DNA of 64,000 nucleotides from NCBI GenBank assembly GCA_002390705.1, contig DGQA01000031.1, forward strand, positions 1 to 64,000. The letters are read 5' to 3'. A model generated the notes under the pieces. It ran no database searches, was not told the DNA's origin, and saw only the letters and a list, made by a program, of their open reading frames with translations. The position numbers were made by a program, and so were the translations under genes. How positions within the stretch are numbered: position 1 is the stretch's first letter; the number at the start of each line of letters is the position of its first letter. Of this stretch, positions 7,072 to 15,663 are shown piece after piece. The stretch comes from Actinobacteria bacterium UBA4426. GTDB taxonomy: Bacteria; Actinomycetota; Actinomycetes; S36-B12.

Positions 7072-9429
7072 TTATTGCCTTGGCCGCCAGCGTTTCGGCC
7101 GATTGGTCAGTTTTTCTGGTGCCCGTAACTCCAGTCGAGGTTTCGGATCCTCATTGCGTCCGGCAGGTGGCGTGCGACTACCCGCTTCGTATTGATTAGG
7201 CCACTTGACCCGGTAATCCTGTTCGGCTGCCGCATGCAACGTCCACGCCGGGTCATACAGATGTGGTCTCCCTAATGCACACAGGTCTGCTCTACCGGCA
7301 GCGATAATTGTGTTGACGTCATCCCAACTACTAATCGAGCCCACAGCCATTGTCGCCACTCCGGTTACATTACGAATCCGATCAGCGAAGGGAGTCTGAA
7401 AGGAGCGTCCGTACGCGGGTCGTGCTTTTGGAGTGGTTTGGCCAGATGATACGTCGACAATGTCAACGCCGTGTTCGGAAAAAACTCGCGCCATCTCCAC
7501 TGATTCCTCGACCGATAAGCCCTCGGGCACCCAGTCAGAAGCTGAGATCCGCACACTCATAGGTTTGTCTTGCGGCCATACGGCCCTGATCGCATCAAAA
7601 ACTTCGAGTGGGAACCGCATTCGGTTTTCCAGACTGCCACCGTATTCGTCGGTGCGGATATTGCTCACCGGAGTGAGGAAACTGGACATTAGATATCCGT
7701 GTGCACAGTGATATTCCAAAAGGTCGAACCCCGCCTCATCAGCATTCTTGGCACCGATCACAAACTCCTCGAGTACGGCATCCATATCCGACCGCGTCAT
7801 TTCCCGCGGCACTTGGCTATTGGGGAGGTAGGGAATAGCGGAGGCACTAATGATCTCCCAATTCCCCTCGTCCAGGGGTTGGTCGATTCCCTCCCACATC
7901 AATTTAGTTGAACCTTTGCGGCCTGAATGACCAAGTTGCAGACCGATTTTTGAATCGGTGGTGTGCACAAAATCAACAATCTTCTTCCACGCATTGACCT
8001 GTTCGGTGTTCCAAATTCCACCGCATCCGTGGGTAATCCGGCCCTGCTCTGAAGTACACACCATTTCAGTCATGACCAATCCGGCTCCACCTAAAGCGCG
8101 TGAACCCAGGTGCACCATGTGGAAGTCGCCTGGCACCCCATCTACTGAGCAGTACATGTCCATCGGTGAGACAACAACCCGATTGGGAAGCTCCAGCCCA
8201 CGCATGCGAAACGGCAAGAACATGGGGGGGCGGGGAGTCGTTCCTTCCGGGACGCGACCTTGTGAAATCTGGTTGCGCAATAGCCAAGAATTTACTTCGT
8301 GCACAAATGCTGGGTCTCGTTCTAGGAGGTTGTCGTAGGTGATTCGTCGACTTCGGGTCATTAGGTTGAATGCGAATTGGACCGGCTCCTGATTGGAGTA
8401 CTGAGCCATTTCCTCAAACCACTCCATGCTGGCCTGTGCCGAGCGCTGCGTGCTCTTTACTACCGGTAAGCGCTCCTCGTCGTACGCTTTCAGTGCCGTT
8501 TCAATACTTGGCTGCTCTTGAATACACGCAGCTAAGCTCAATGCGTCTTCCATTGCGAGCTTGGTTCCTGATCCAATACTGAAATGTGCAGTGTGTGCGG
8601 AGTCACCGAGAAGTGCCATATTTTCTTTGACGAGTGTTTTGTTTCGGATAGTGCGAAAAGTAACCCATTTACTGTTATTTACCACGAGTTTATGACCCGC
8701 AAGGACATCAGCGAACAATTCTTCCACGCGTTGGACGCTCTCCATGTCGCTGACACCCGGTGGCAAAGATTCAGAATCAAATTTGTCGAAGCCAGCATTG
8801 CGCCACACGTCTTCATTCATTTCGATAATGAACGTGCTTGATTTTTCATCCATGGGGTACGCGTGTACTTGCATCACTCCGTACTCGGTGTTGCGGATAA
8901 AGAACTCAAACGCTTCAAAGACTAAATCTGTTCCCAGCCACATGAATTTGCATTTGCGCGGATCAACGGTGGTTCCGAAATCAGACTCAAATTCAGATCG
9001 AATAGCGCTGTTGATTCCATCGCTCGCGAGTACTAGATCGTAGTTCGCCATCAATTCACTGACTGGAGGAGCTTCGGTGTTGAAGTGCACGGGAACACCG
9101 TGGTCTTTTGCGCGCCTTTGCAATACGTGTAGTAGTTCCTTACGACTCATTGCCGCAAAGCCATTTCCTCCGATGGCGAAGTTGGATCCGTCGATATCAA
9201 CGTCTACGTCACCCCAATAAGCAAATGATTTCCCCATGTCCTCGAAAACAGATTGGTCTGATGCCTTGATTCCGCTTAGCGTTTGATCCGAAAAAACCAC
9301 CCCAAAACCGAATGTGTCGTCGGGTGCGTTGCGTTCCCAGACTGTTATGTCCGCCTGTGGATCGATTTGCTTGATCAATGACGAGAAGTACAACCCCCCG
9401 GGCCCCGCCCCAACTACTGCTATTTTCAC
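7072..9429 (-). CDS. Bifunctional aryl-CoA monooxygenase/reductase (2-aminobenzoyl-CoA or salicylyl-CoA 5-hydroxylase type)
   Basis: From GTG 9429 the product is 785 residues with two fused flavin modules. Residues 1 to about 380 are a flavoprotein aromatic hydroxylase: GAGPGG at 7-12 and the second FAD motif GDSAHTAHF at 275-283. From about residue 403 an Old-Yellow-Enzyme-type NADH:flavin oxidoreductase follows, with an LQLGHSGRKGS stretch and an HCAHGY stretch. This architecture and length are known for 2-aminobenzoyl-CoA monooxygenase/reductase and salicylyl-CoA 5-hydroxylase, which hydroxylate (and in the first case also reduce) aromatic rings held as CoA thioesters. The open frame extends upstream to 9621, but the added residues are unconserved and overlap the divergent gene region. 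Which CoA ester it uses is undecided. Confidence 0.85.
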   Translation of the reverse strand: MKIAVVGAGPGGLYFSSLIKQIDPQADITVWERNAPDDTFGFGVVFSDQTLSGIKASDQSVFEDMGKSFAYWGDVDVDIDGSNFAIGGNGFAAMSRKELLHVLQRRAKDHGVPVHFNTEAPPVSELMANYDLVLASDGINSAIRSEFESDFGTTVDPRKCKFMWLGTDLVFEAFEFFIRNTEYGVMQVHAYPMDEKSSTFIIEMNEDVWRNAGFDKFDSESLPPGVSDMESVQRVEELFADVLAGHKLVVNNSKWVTFRTIRNKTLVKENMALLGDSAHTAHFSIGSGTKLAMEDALSLAACIQEQPSIETALKAYDEERLPVVKSTQRSAQASMEWFEEMAQYSNQEPVQFAFNLMTRSRRITYDNLLERDPAFVHEVNSWLLRNQISQGRVPEGTTPRPPMFLPFRMRGLELPNRVVVSPMDMYCSVDGVPGDFHMVHLGSRALGGAGLVMTEMVCTSEQGRITHGCGGIWNTEQVNAWKKIVDFVHTTDSKIGLQLGHSGRKGSTKLMWEGIDQPLDEGNWEIISASAIPYLPNSQVPREMTRSDMDAVLEEFVIGAKNADEAGFDLLEYHCAHGYLMSSFLTPVSNIRTDEYGGSLENRMRFPLEVFDAIRAVWPQDKPMSVRISASDWVPEGLSVEESVEMARVFSEHGVDIVDVSSGQTTPKARPAYGRSFQTPFADRIRNVTGVATMAVGSISSWDDVNTIIAAGRADLCALGRPHLYDPAWTLHAAAEQDYRVKWPNQYEAGSRTPPAGRNEDPKPRLELRAPEKLTNRPKRWRPRQ

Positions 9430-9481
9430 CGACTCATTTACCTCTCGTGATTTTCGACATATCTTGTCTTGCGTTTTTTTG

Positions 9482-9496
9482 ACTATCGCCAATAGT
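9482..9496. promoter_or_regulatory. Inverted repeat ACTAT-N5-ATAGT between divergent genes
   Basis: The 133-base gap between the monooxygenase/reductase (start 9429) and the SDR (start 9563) must hold divergent promoters. It contains ACTAT-CGCCA-ATAGT near the middle, a possible operator. No convincing -35/-10 pair with standard spacing was found there. Confidence 0.25.
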
Positions 9497-9562
9497 ACGA
9501 TACATCTGGTCGTGAGCAACCTTTTCACGAAAATCGCCGACAAACTAGGTAAGGATGCCCCT

Positions 9563-10366
9563 ATGACTCCACAATCCCCCCAAATATCCGAGCGATTCAC
9601 CGATCGGGTGGCCGTAGTCACCGGAGGGGCGGGCGGACTAGGAATGGCGATCGCGCGGGCTTATAGCTCCGAAGGTGGCCGGGTCGCGATTTTTGATGCC
9701 AACCTTGATGCCGTATCGAGCGGGATCGTTTCTCTGCAGGAGTCTGGGGCTTCACCCCACAATCTCCTCGGCCTGCATGTTGATGTGAGAGATTCCAGCG
9801 CCGTGCGCCAAGCGATGTTTCAGGTCGCCGAAAATTTCGGGCGGATTGATTCGTTGATTGCTGCGGCTGGCGGCAGTGTCGGAACACCCACGAGACTAGA
9901 AGACATCTCGCCAGAGGACCTCGACATAGTTATCGACGTCAACATTAAAGGGACTTATCACTGTAGTGCAGCCGTCGTTCCTTTTCTTAAAGCACAAGGT
10001 GGTGGTTCGATTGTCACCTTTAGTTCGATTGGCGGTAGGAGTACCAGCCCCGTCACAGGAATTCCCTATGCAGCGGCTAAGGCCGGGATTCTCGGATTGA
10101 CCCGCAGATTAGCCCGCGAAGTGGGGCCGGACAATATTCGGGTTAATGCAATTGCACCGGGGTTGTTCCTTACCGATCGACTCCAAGGAACATTTGACTC
10201 CATGAGCGAGAAGGACCGCAACGAAGTCCTTGATTCAATTCCCCTGCACCGGATGCCCGATCTGCGCGAATGTGTGGATCCAGTTCTCTTTCTCGCCAGT
10301 GAGGCTGCTTCCTACATCACGGGAGTGGTTCTTGATATTAACGGAGGAAGATTTATGTCCGGCTGA
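9563..10366 (+). CDS. Short-chain dehydrogenase/reductase, SDR family
   Basis: The 267-residue protein is a classical SDR. The cofactor motif TGGAGGLG is at residues 20-27, the catalytic serine lies near 154, and the Y-x3-K pair is near 169-173 (PYAAAK). The C-terminal end has the usual SYITGVVLDINGG segment. ATG 9563 is chosen because AAGGA lies 7 bases upstream; the frame is open to 9314, but that would overlap the divergent gene. The 3' end overlaps the end of livM by 14 bases, tail to tail. It probably oxidises a hydroxyacyl-CoA or alcohol intermediate of the neighbouring aryl-CoA block, inferred from context only. Confidence 0.85.
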   Translation: MTPQSPQISERFTDRVAVVTGGAGGLGMAIARAYSSEGGRVAIFDANLDAVSSGIVSLQESGASPHNLLGLHVDVRDSSAVRQAMFQVAENFGRIDSLIAAAGGSVGTPTRLEDISPEDLDIVIDVNIKGTYHCSAAVVPFLKAQGGGSIVTFSSIGGRSTSPVTGIPYAAAKAGILGLTRRLAREVGPDNIRVNAIAPGLFLTDRLQGTFDSMSEKDRNEVLDSIPLHRMPDLRECVDPVLFLASEAASYITGVVLDINGGRFMSG

Positions 10367-11399
10367 GAAACGGGAGCCGAAACTCTTTTCCACCCGTTAC
10401 ACCCCTGGGTCTCCAAATCAAAATAACCACCAAAGCAGCCGCAATGACCAACCCTCGGACACCATTGGGCAGTGTAAATTCGATACTCCCGAGCGTGACT
10501 CCACCTTCAAAGACGAGAAGTACCTGGCCAATTGCCGTGACCAAAATTGTTCCCACGACCGCCCCCCACACGCTCGAAGCTCCACCGATCACGAGCATCG
10601 CCAGCGTTGTGAAAGTGAATCCTAGATAAAAATCCCGGGCGCTCACAGCACCGGCATGGTGGGCGTACATTGCACCGCTGAGCGCCGCGATTCCACCTGA
10701 TACGGTGAAGAAGAGTACCCGCAACCGCCAGATACTCGCACCCAGAGCGCGGGCTGCGAGTGCGTCTTCGCGGGTGGCACGTAGCAATCGCCCTCGACGT
10801 GAAATTCCAATCAAATAGACAACAAACATAGTCAAAACGGCAATTGCAATGGATTCGTCAATAAAATCAAATTTGGGAACCTGGGGCATTACCTGTGGAC
10901 CTGGGCCGATTAACCTCCAATTGAACAAGACATTATCCGCAACCATCAAGAGTGCGAAAGTTGCTATGCCCGCAGCCAATCCGCTGAGTCGCATCAAGAA
11001 AAGTCCAGTAATAAACGCGAGGAACGCCCCGATCGCAACCGCAATGACCAAACTGGGGTAGATCCCCATATTGACCATCTTTAGTGGTTCCCACAGTTCG
11101 TCCAACACATTTTCTTTGATCCGTACAGGCACTGTGAGAAGTCCCGAGGCAAAACCGCCGACCATAGCGAATGCGGCTTGGCCAAAAGACAGAACACCAC
11201 TGTTACCGATGAGAACTTGAAGGGCCAGCACCATGACAAGAAGTGCCAAGGTTCCTTCAGTAAGAAAAGCAAATGATGCCGACACTGAACTCGCAGCGTA
11301 GGCAACAATTACCACGACAAAAATTGGTCCGAGCAGTTGCTGCCACTGGAACCGGGTCACTCCGGGTAGTTGACTTGACGGCAGAAGATCGTTCGACAT
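10353..11399 (-). CDS. livM: Branched-chain amino acid-type ABC transporter permease LivM
   Basis: The 348-residue hydrophobic protein is the second permease of a hydrophobic amino acid uptake (HAAT) ABC importer. About ten membrane segments are visible. The conserved cytoplasmic loop (EDALAARALGAS, followed by a hydrophobic stretch) that couples to the ATPases is present, as is GGASSVWGAVVG typical of LivM. It is last in livK-livG-livF-livH-livM; its ATG overlaps the livH stop by one base (TAATG). HAAT importers also carry aromatic acids, amides and urea, so the substrate is not necessarily leucine. Confidence 0.9.
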   Translation of the reverse strand: MSNDLLPSSQLPGVTRFQWQQLLGPIFVVVIVAYAASSVSASFAFLTEGTLALLVMVLALQVLIGNSGVLSFGQAAFAMVGGFASGLLTVPVRIKENVLDELWEPLKMVNMGIYPSLVIAVAIGAFLAFITGLFLMRLSGLAAGIATFALLMVADNVLFNWRLIGPGPQVMPQVPKFDFIDESIAIAVLTMFVVYLIGISRRGRLLRATREDALAARALGASIWRLRVLFFTVSGGIAALSGAMYAHHAGAVSARDFYLGFTFTTLAMLVIGGASSVWGAVVGTILVTAIGQVLLVFEGGVTLGSIEFTLPNGVRGLVIAAALVVILIWRPRGVTGGKEFRLPFLSRT

Positions 11400-12271
11400 T
11401 ACACGCGCTCCTTGACTGCTTTATTAGAAATTAAGCCGCCAGGCCTCACCAACAAAACAATGATGACCAAAATGAAAAGCCAGGTGTACGTGTAAATTCG
11501 ATAGTTACCCAAGAATGAGTTCAGCAGACTGATCGTTGTGCCCACAGCGAAGCCGCCCAGTGCAGCTCCCTGGAGACTTCCAAGCCCACCAATCACAGTC
11601 CCCACGAGTGCCAGGATCGTGATGTTGACACCAAATAGTGGGTCGACCGACCCACGTTGGGTCACCAATACGAATGCAACCGCCGCCGCTAGTACGCCGC
11701 TGAAGACGAATGCAGCACCGATTACTCGGTTAGAGCGGACGCCGAGCAGCCGAGCTGTGTGAAAATCACTCGACGCAGCCCGAATTTGCAGACCGAGAGT
11801 TGTTTTCTCAATAAAGAACCACATTCCACCAAGGAGTACCAGGGCAAGACCGATAGTCACCACACTACCGCGCGTAATCGTGGTGTCCCCGAACTCAATA
11901 ACCCCGGTCATCCACGGTGCGATTTGTCCCGAGAGTGGGAGTGCACCGAAAATCACTTCGTAGAGCCGCTGGAGGAACACGCTCACTCCGAAGGAAGCAA
12001 TGAGTAGCACGGAGGGTTCAGCTAACCGTAATCTCTTGAAAACACTGAATTCCATCAGGAGAGCGAGGATGGCGGTTCCGGTTACGGCGATACCGATGCT
12101 TATGGGTAGGCCCAAGTCAATAGTTACTATTAATAGATAGGCTCCGATCGCGATCAGCTCACCGTGTGCGAAATTCACTAACCGCATGACACCAAAAACC
12201 AACCCAATTCCCAGTGCGGCTAATCCGTACAGTCCACCGTAACTGAGTGCATCGAGGATTGTCTGAATCAT
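11399..12271 (-). CDS. livH: Branched-chain amino acid-type ABC transporter permease LivH
   Basis: The 290-residue membrane protein has the LivH pattern: N-terminal ALSYGGLYGLAALGIGLVFG, then MRLVNFAHGE, and a C-terminal GGLGSLQGAALGG loop with VRPGGL near the end. About eight membrane segments are predicted by eye. It pairs with LivM to form the inner-membrane channel. ATG 12271 overlaps the livF stop (ATGA). Confidence 0.92.
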   Translation of the reverse strand: MIQTILDALSYGGLYGLAALGIGLVFGVMRLVNFAHGELIAIGAYLLIVTIDLGLPISIGIAVTGTAILALLMEFSVFKRLRLAEPSVLLIASFGVSVFLQRLYEVIFGALPLSGQIAPWMTGVIEFGDTTITRGSVVTIGLALVLLGGMWFFIEKTTLGLQIRAASSDFHTARLLGVRSNRVIGAAFVFSGVLAAAVAFVLVTQRGSVDPLFGVNITILALVGTVIGGLGSLQGAALGGFAVGTTISLLNSFLGNYRIYTYTWLFILVIIVLLVRPGGLISNKAVKERV

Positions 12272-12993
12272 TCGAGGTCCTCTCCAGTACCGAAATATGC
12301 TGCCGCAAGTTTTGCTTCATCTTGAGTGTCTTCGCGTGAAAGTGTTGCTCGCACCTGACCCTCACGGATGACAAGGGTGCGAGCGGCGATACTCATGACG
12401 AGGTGGGCGCGTTGCTCGACCACAATAATTGCTGTTCCTTTTTCTTGAATTCGACTTAGCACACCGAACACATCTTGAATAACGGTCGGCGACAGGCCAA
12501 GACTTGGTTCATCCAGCATGAGGAGTTTTGGTTCGGAGACCAGTGCGCGGGCAATGGCGAGTTGTTGCTGTTGGCCACCACTGAGCAATCCTGCCTGATA
12601 GTTCCTATGGGTGGTAAGAACCGGAAATAAGTCAATTACTTCTTCGATTGCCTTCTGGGCTCCAGATTTTTCTCGTCGACCGGTGAGCCCTAAACGAAGG
12701 TTTTCATTGACGGTGAGGTCCGTGAAAATCGCGCGTCCCTCGGGCACTAAGGCCAGTCCTAATCGAACAATGTCTTCTGGGTTTTTGCTGCGGATTGATT
12801 CACCCTCGAATTCAATAGTTCCATGGGACGCTTTCACAGCCCCAGCAATCGCGCCGAGGAACGTTGATTTTCCTGCACCATTGGGTCCAACGATTCCTAC
12901 AAGCTCACCGGATTCGACATTAATGTTTCCGTCAAAAAGAACGTGAACTTTGCCGTATCCTGCCTGAAGGCCTTTCACGTTAAGCAGGCTCAT
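12268..12993 (-). CDS. livF: Branched-chain amino acid-type ABC transporter ATP-binding protein LivF
   Basis: The 241-residue ATPase has Walker A GPNGAGKST (residues 36-44), signature LLSGGQQQQLAIARAL and Walker B LLMLDEPSLGLSP, the last being characteristic of LivF. The Q-rich signature (four Q after SGG) is a normal LivF variant. It energises transport with LivG. Start and stop overlap the neighbouring genes by four bases on each side, so translation of the operon is tightly coupled. Confidence 0.93.
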   Translation of the reverse strand: MSLLNVKGLQAGYGKVHVLFDGNINVESGELVGIVGPNGAGKSTFLGAIAGAVKASHGTIEFEGESIRSKNPEDIVRLGLALVPEGRAIFTDLTVNENLRLGLTGRREKSGAQKAIEEVIDLFPVLTTHRNYQAGLLSGGQQQQLAIARALVSEPKLLMLDEPSLGLSPTVIQDVFGVLSRIQEKGTAIIVVEQRAHLVMSIAARTLVIREGQVRATLSREDTQDEAKLAAAYFGTGEDLE

Positions 12994-13736
12994 GCGCGAC
13001 CGCCGTGCAAACCCATGGTGGCGTCACCTAAATAAGCTGTTAGCACTCCTTCATCGACTAATGCGTCGTGTGGTGTTCCTTCAAAGAGCATTTCACCTGA
13101 GGCTAGAACAAATACCCGTGTGCACGCATCAGCAACTAGGCCAACATTATGTTCGATCAACAACATCCCACAACCAGATTCGACGCGAATTGTTTCAAGA
13201 GCTGCAAGGAGGACGGGGGTTTCTTGGTCATTGAGGCCTGCGGCTGGCTCATCCATAATCAGGTAATCGGGGTTTGCTGTTAGTGCGCGTGCTAGACCCA
13301 CTAGGCGAGAAAGCCCGTGGGAGAGCCCGCCAGCAGAATCAGTCCTTACCCCACCCAGGCCCAGTAATTCAATGGCATCAAGTGCCCGGCGGTTTGCTTT
13401 TTTAGTAGATTCCCCTGCGCCAATTGCGCCCAGCACAATGTTCTCGGTAACAGAAAGCTCGGTAAAGAGTCGGCCAGATTGAAAAGTGCGTGCGAGGCCT
13501 GCTCGTGTACGAGCTTCAGGAGTGAGTCCATCGAGGCTGCGGCCATCCATGGAAACTGTGCCCGAATTTTGAGATTCATAACCCGCAATAATATTGACCA
13601 GTGTGGTTTTACCAGCACCATTGGGACCAAGAAGCCCCACTATTTCACCCTTGTTTACGGTGACGCTGACGTCTTCGAGCACCTGAATTGCTCCAAAAGA
13701 CTTGACGATCGACACAGCTTTAAGAATCTGTGTCAC
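12990..13736 (-). CDS. livG: Branched-chain amino acid-type ABC transporter ATP-binding protein LivG
   Basis: The 248-residue ATPase has Walker A GPNGAGKTT and Walker B YLIMDEPAAGLND, with the LivG-type ARTFQ Q-loop. The ABC signature is degenerate: GLSHGLSRLVGLARAL, so the usual LSxGQ is LSHGL. Start is GTG 13736 with CAGGAG about 6 bases upstream. The gene is separated from livK by 113 bases holding a long hairpin, an arrangement that lets the binding protein be made in excess over the ATPases. Confidence 0.9.
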   Translation of the reverse strand: MTQILKAVSIVKSFGAIQVLEDVSVTVNKGEIVGLLGPNGAGKTTLVNIIAGYESQNSGTVSMDGRSLDGLTPEARTRAGLARTFQSGRLFTELSVTENIVLGAIGAGESTKKANRRALDAIELLGLGGVRTDSAGGLSHGLSRLVGLARALTANPDYLIMDEPAAGLNDQETPVLLAALETIRVESGCGMLLIEHNVGLVADACTRVFVLASGEMLFEGTPHDALVDEGVLTAYLGDATMGLHGGRA

Positions 13737-13801
13737 AAATATCTCCTGATAATTTGAGATGAGAAGTTACTAATCCCAAGACCACGGTACCCAAGTTGTG
13801 T

Positions 13802-13842
13802 AGCGGGCTGACGGAGTGAATTTCACGCTCCATCAGCCCGCT
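13802..13842 (-). terminator. Long hairpin between livK and livG (attenuator-like)
   Basis: Ten matched bases (AGCGGGCTGA with TCAGCCCGCT), one mismatch and a further matched segment (GGAG with CTCC) form a long stem directly after livK. No T run follows on the reverse strand, so it is more likely a partial terminator or mRNA-stabilising hairpin for livK than a full stop. Confidence 0.65.
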
Positions 13843-13849
13843 CGTGCAA

Positions 13850-15118
13850 CTAGTTGAGAATTGGCTGCTCTGCAGCGCGGTACTCAATGAATGAGTGGGA
13901 TCCGTCTTGCACTTGCATGACTGCCATCGGGCGAGTCACGTTAACGTGCAATTGCGGTGAGAAGCTCGTTGGTCCCGCGGTGAGATCAACGTTGTCGAAT
14001 GCTTCCAACGCTGCTGCCAGATCGGCACCATTTGTGGAACCAGCCTGCTCGGCTGCGAGTGCGAATGCTTCAATGCTTGAAGCTCCCGTGACTAGTCCAC
14101 TGGTTGCCGCATCATTGCCAGTGAGACCCTTATAAGCCGACAGTAGTTCGGCGACCTTTGGATTGGGATCGTCACCGAATACGGATGCATATGTCACGAA
14201 GTAGAAATTAGACAGATCCGGAACAGCTCCGAGCCAGAAAGCACCATCCATGCCAAAACCGGACACGACTGGTGTTTCAACGCCACCTGCTCGCAGTGCT
14301 GCTGCTGCTTCAGCGCCGCCACCAGGGTAGGAGCACAGTGCAACAACATCAGGATTTGAATCCTTGATTTCCTTGACCTGCGCGGTCACAGGTGCTGCAA
14401 GTGAGCCTTCAGGTGTTTGGCTAAATTCAGGTGCCGACACAATTTCGCCACCCAATTGGATCCAGCGCTCTTCAAATACTTTGCACTGGTTTTGGGTGTA
14501 TTTGATTGACATGTCTTTAAATAGTGATGCCTTTGGACCAAATTCTTCAAATGCCCATTCGGCCATGATCGCTGCTTCACCCGGAACTGCAGATCCGAGC
14601 GAGAAGCCCAGTGTCAATCCTGCATCCGGTCCCATGATCGTGTCACCGACACAGGGAGCGATAACTAAGACGCCAGCGTCTTGAGCAACCTGGGAGGCTT
14701 TAGCGTTGATGTCGTAGTCGCAGGTCACAAGCATTAGCTGTGCACCCTGATCAATCAGATCCGTGGCGATTTGTGCCCCCTTGTCAGGGTTTGTTTCACC
14801 ATCAACCTCAATGAGTTCTAGTTGACAGCCAAGAACGCCGCCAGCAGCATTGGTTGCATCAATTGCAATGCGCGCAGTGTCGAGCGCCGGTACATCGAAC
14901 GGTGACATGAAGCCGGTTTGGGCCATGGCGGATCCGATCAAAATAGGCTCGGTGCATTCTTCAGCTACTTCTTCAGCTACTTCTTCAGTTGCTGTTTCTG
15001 CGGCTGTTGTCTCTGCCGTTGTTTCCTCTGCAGAGTCTGTGGTTGAGGCGCAGCCAGCGAGCACAAGGCTCAGGCTTGCAGCGACCGCGAGGATTCCCGC
15101 GGCTCTTCTATTCTTCAT
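13850..15118 (-). CDS. livK: Branched-chain amino acid-type ABC transporter substrate-binding lipoprotein LivK
   Basis: The 422-residue protein has a lipoprotein signal peptide: KNRR, a hydrophobic stretch, then the lipobox LAGC with C23 as the lipidated residue. A low-complexity Glu/Thr/Ala linker (about residues 26-55, encoded by a short imperfect DNA repeat near 14,960-15,035) tethers the type I periplasmic binding fold. That fold begins with ILIGSAMAQTG and has the Gly/Asp-rich segments of Leu/Ile/Val-binding proteins. Start ATG 15118 follows GGGAGAA. Being first in the liv operon, it sets specificity; context suggests an aromatic or 2-oxo acid precursor, but this is inference. Confidence 0.9.
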   Translation of the reverse strand: MKNRRAAGILAVAASLSLVLAGCASTTDSAEETTAETTAAETATEEVAEEVAEECTEPILIGSAMAQTGFMSPFDVPALDTARIAIDATNAAGGVLGCQLELIEVDGETNPDKGAQIATDLIDQGAQLMLVTCDYDINAKASQVAQDAGVLVIAPCVGDTIMGPDAGLTLGFSLGSAVPGEAAIMAEWAFEEFGPKASLFKDMSIKYTQNQCKVFEERWIQLGGEIVSAPEFSQTPEGSLAAPVTAQVKEIKDSNPDVVALCSYPGGGAEAAAALRAGGVETPVVSGFGMDGAFWLGAVPDLSNFYFVTYASVFGDDPNPKVAELLSAYKGLTGNDAATSGLVTGASSIEAFALAAEQAGSTNGADLAAALEAFDNVDLTAGPTSFSPQLHVNVTRPMAVMQVQDGSHSFIEYRAAEQPILN

Positions 15119-15159
15119 CTGTTCTCCCTAGGTGTCGGTCCAGTTAACTGTGTGTCCCT

Positions 15160-15188
15160 ATTTATGCCACAATTCTGCCGTACGTCAA
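15160..15188 (-). promoter_or_regulatory. Sigma-70-type promoter of the liv operon
   Basis: On the reverse strand TTGACG (15183-15188) is followed 16-17 bases later by CATAAA or ATAAAT (15160-15166), about 40 bases before the livK ATG. Spacing and position fit a housekeeping promoter with a short leader. Confidence 0.5.
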
Positions 15189-15246
15189 GAAAACGACATG
15201 ATTTGATGCCATATTGTCACCTAATTCGGTGCAGAATGCGGGCTTT

Positions 15247-15663
15247 TCACGTTTTTGCCAGAAAAGACTTGACAGTTGACTCTGGCCAAGGCTGCGAACC
15301 GCCACTGGGATCGGGGAAATGAACGGCGGTGTGGCGCCCTTCAATACAGAGACCCCCCTCCAGATTTTCCACCACGAATCCAAAAGACACCGAAGATCGA
15401 CCCACCGCAATCACACCCACAGTGACATTTACTTCCTGGTTGAACCAGATCCGTTCGCGGTAATCCACTTCAACGTGCACCCGGGGAATTGCACCGGTCA
15501 ACTCTGTGGGGAGCCCAATCGAACGTCGAAGTTCATGCTCTACTTCCTCTAACCATCGGATTGCAACGGAGAAGTGGTTATGGCCAGCGGCATCCGTATC
15601 CGCCCACTCCAACCGTTTAAGGACCATTATCGACGCCCCGGTGATCTCTGCTTTGACAGACAT
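15247..15663 (-). CDS. Acyl-CoA thioesterase, 4-hydroxybenzoyl-CoA thioesterase (hot-dog) family
   Basis: The 138-residue single hot-dog protein has the EWADTDAAGHNHF segment (residues 19-31), matching the D-x-D-x-x-G-H-x-x-x-x-x-Y/F active-site region of 4-hydroxybenzoyl-CoA thioesterases and YbgC-like enzymes. It hydrolyses acyl- or aroyl-CoA esters. It sits upstream of the liv operon on the same strand. Its first 11 codons recur, degenerate, at 23,624-23,656 beyond the foreign island; in that copy the start codon reads ATT. Before the island arrived it probably followed sbcC directly. Substrate unknown; an aryl-CoA role fits the neighbours. Confidence 0.8.
   Translation of the reverse strand: MSVKAEITGASIMVLKRLEWADTDAAGHNHFSVAIRWLEEVEHELRRSIGLPTELTGAIPRVHVEVDYRERIWFNQEVNVTVGVIAVGRSSVSFGFVVENLEGGLCIEGRHTAVHFPDPSGGSQPWPESTVKSFLAKT

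Noticed and set aside
9314..9562. Upstream extension of the SDR gene
   Set aside because: It overlaps the divergent monooxygenase gene and lacks conservation; ATG 9,563 has a proper ribosome site.
14950..15040. Short repeated units in livK as a tandem-repeat locus
   Set aside because: They encode the ordinary low-complexity Glu/Thr/Ala lipoprotein linker and are imperfect.
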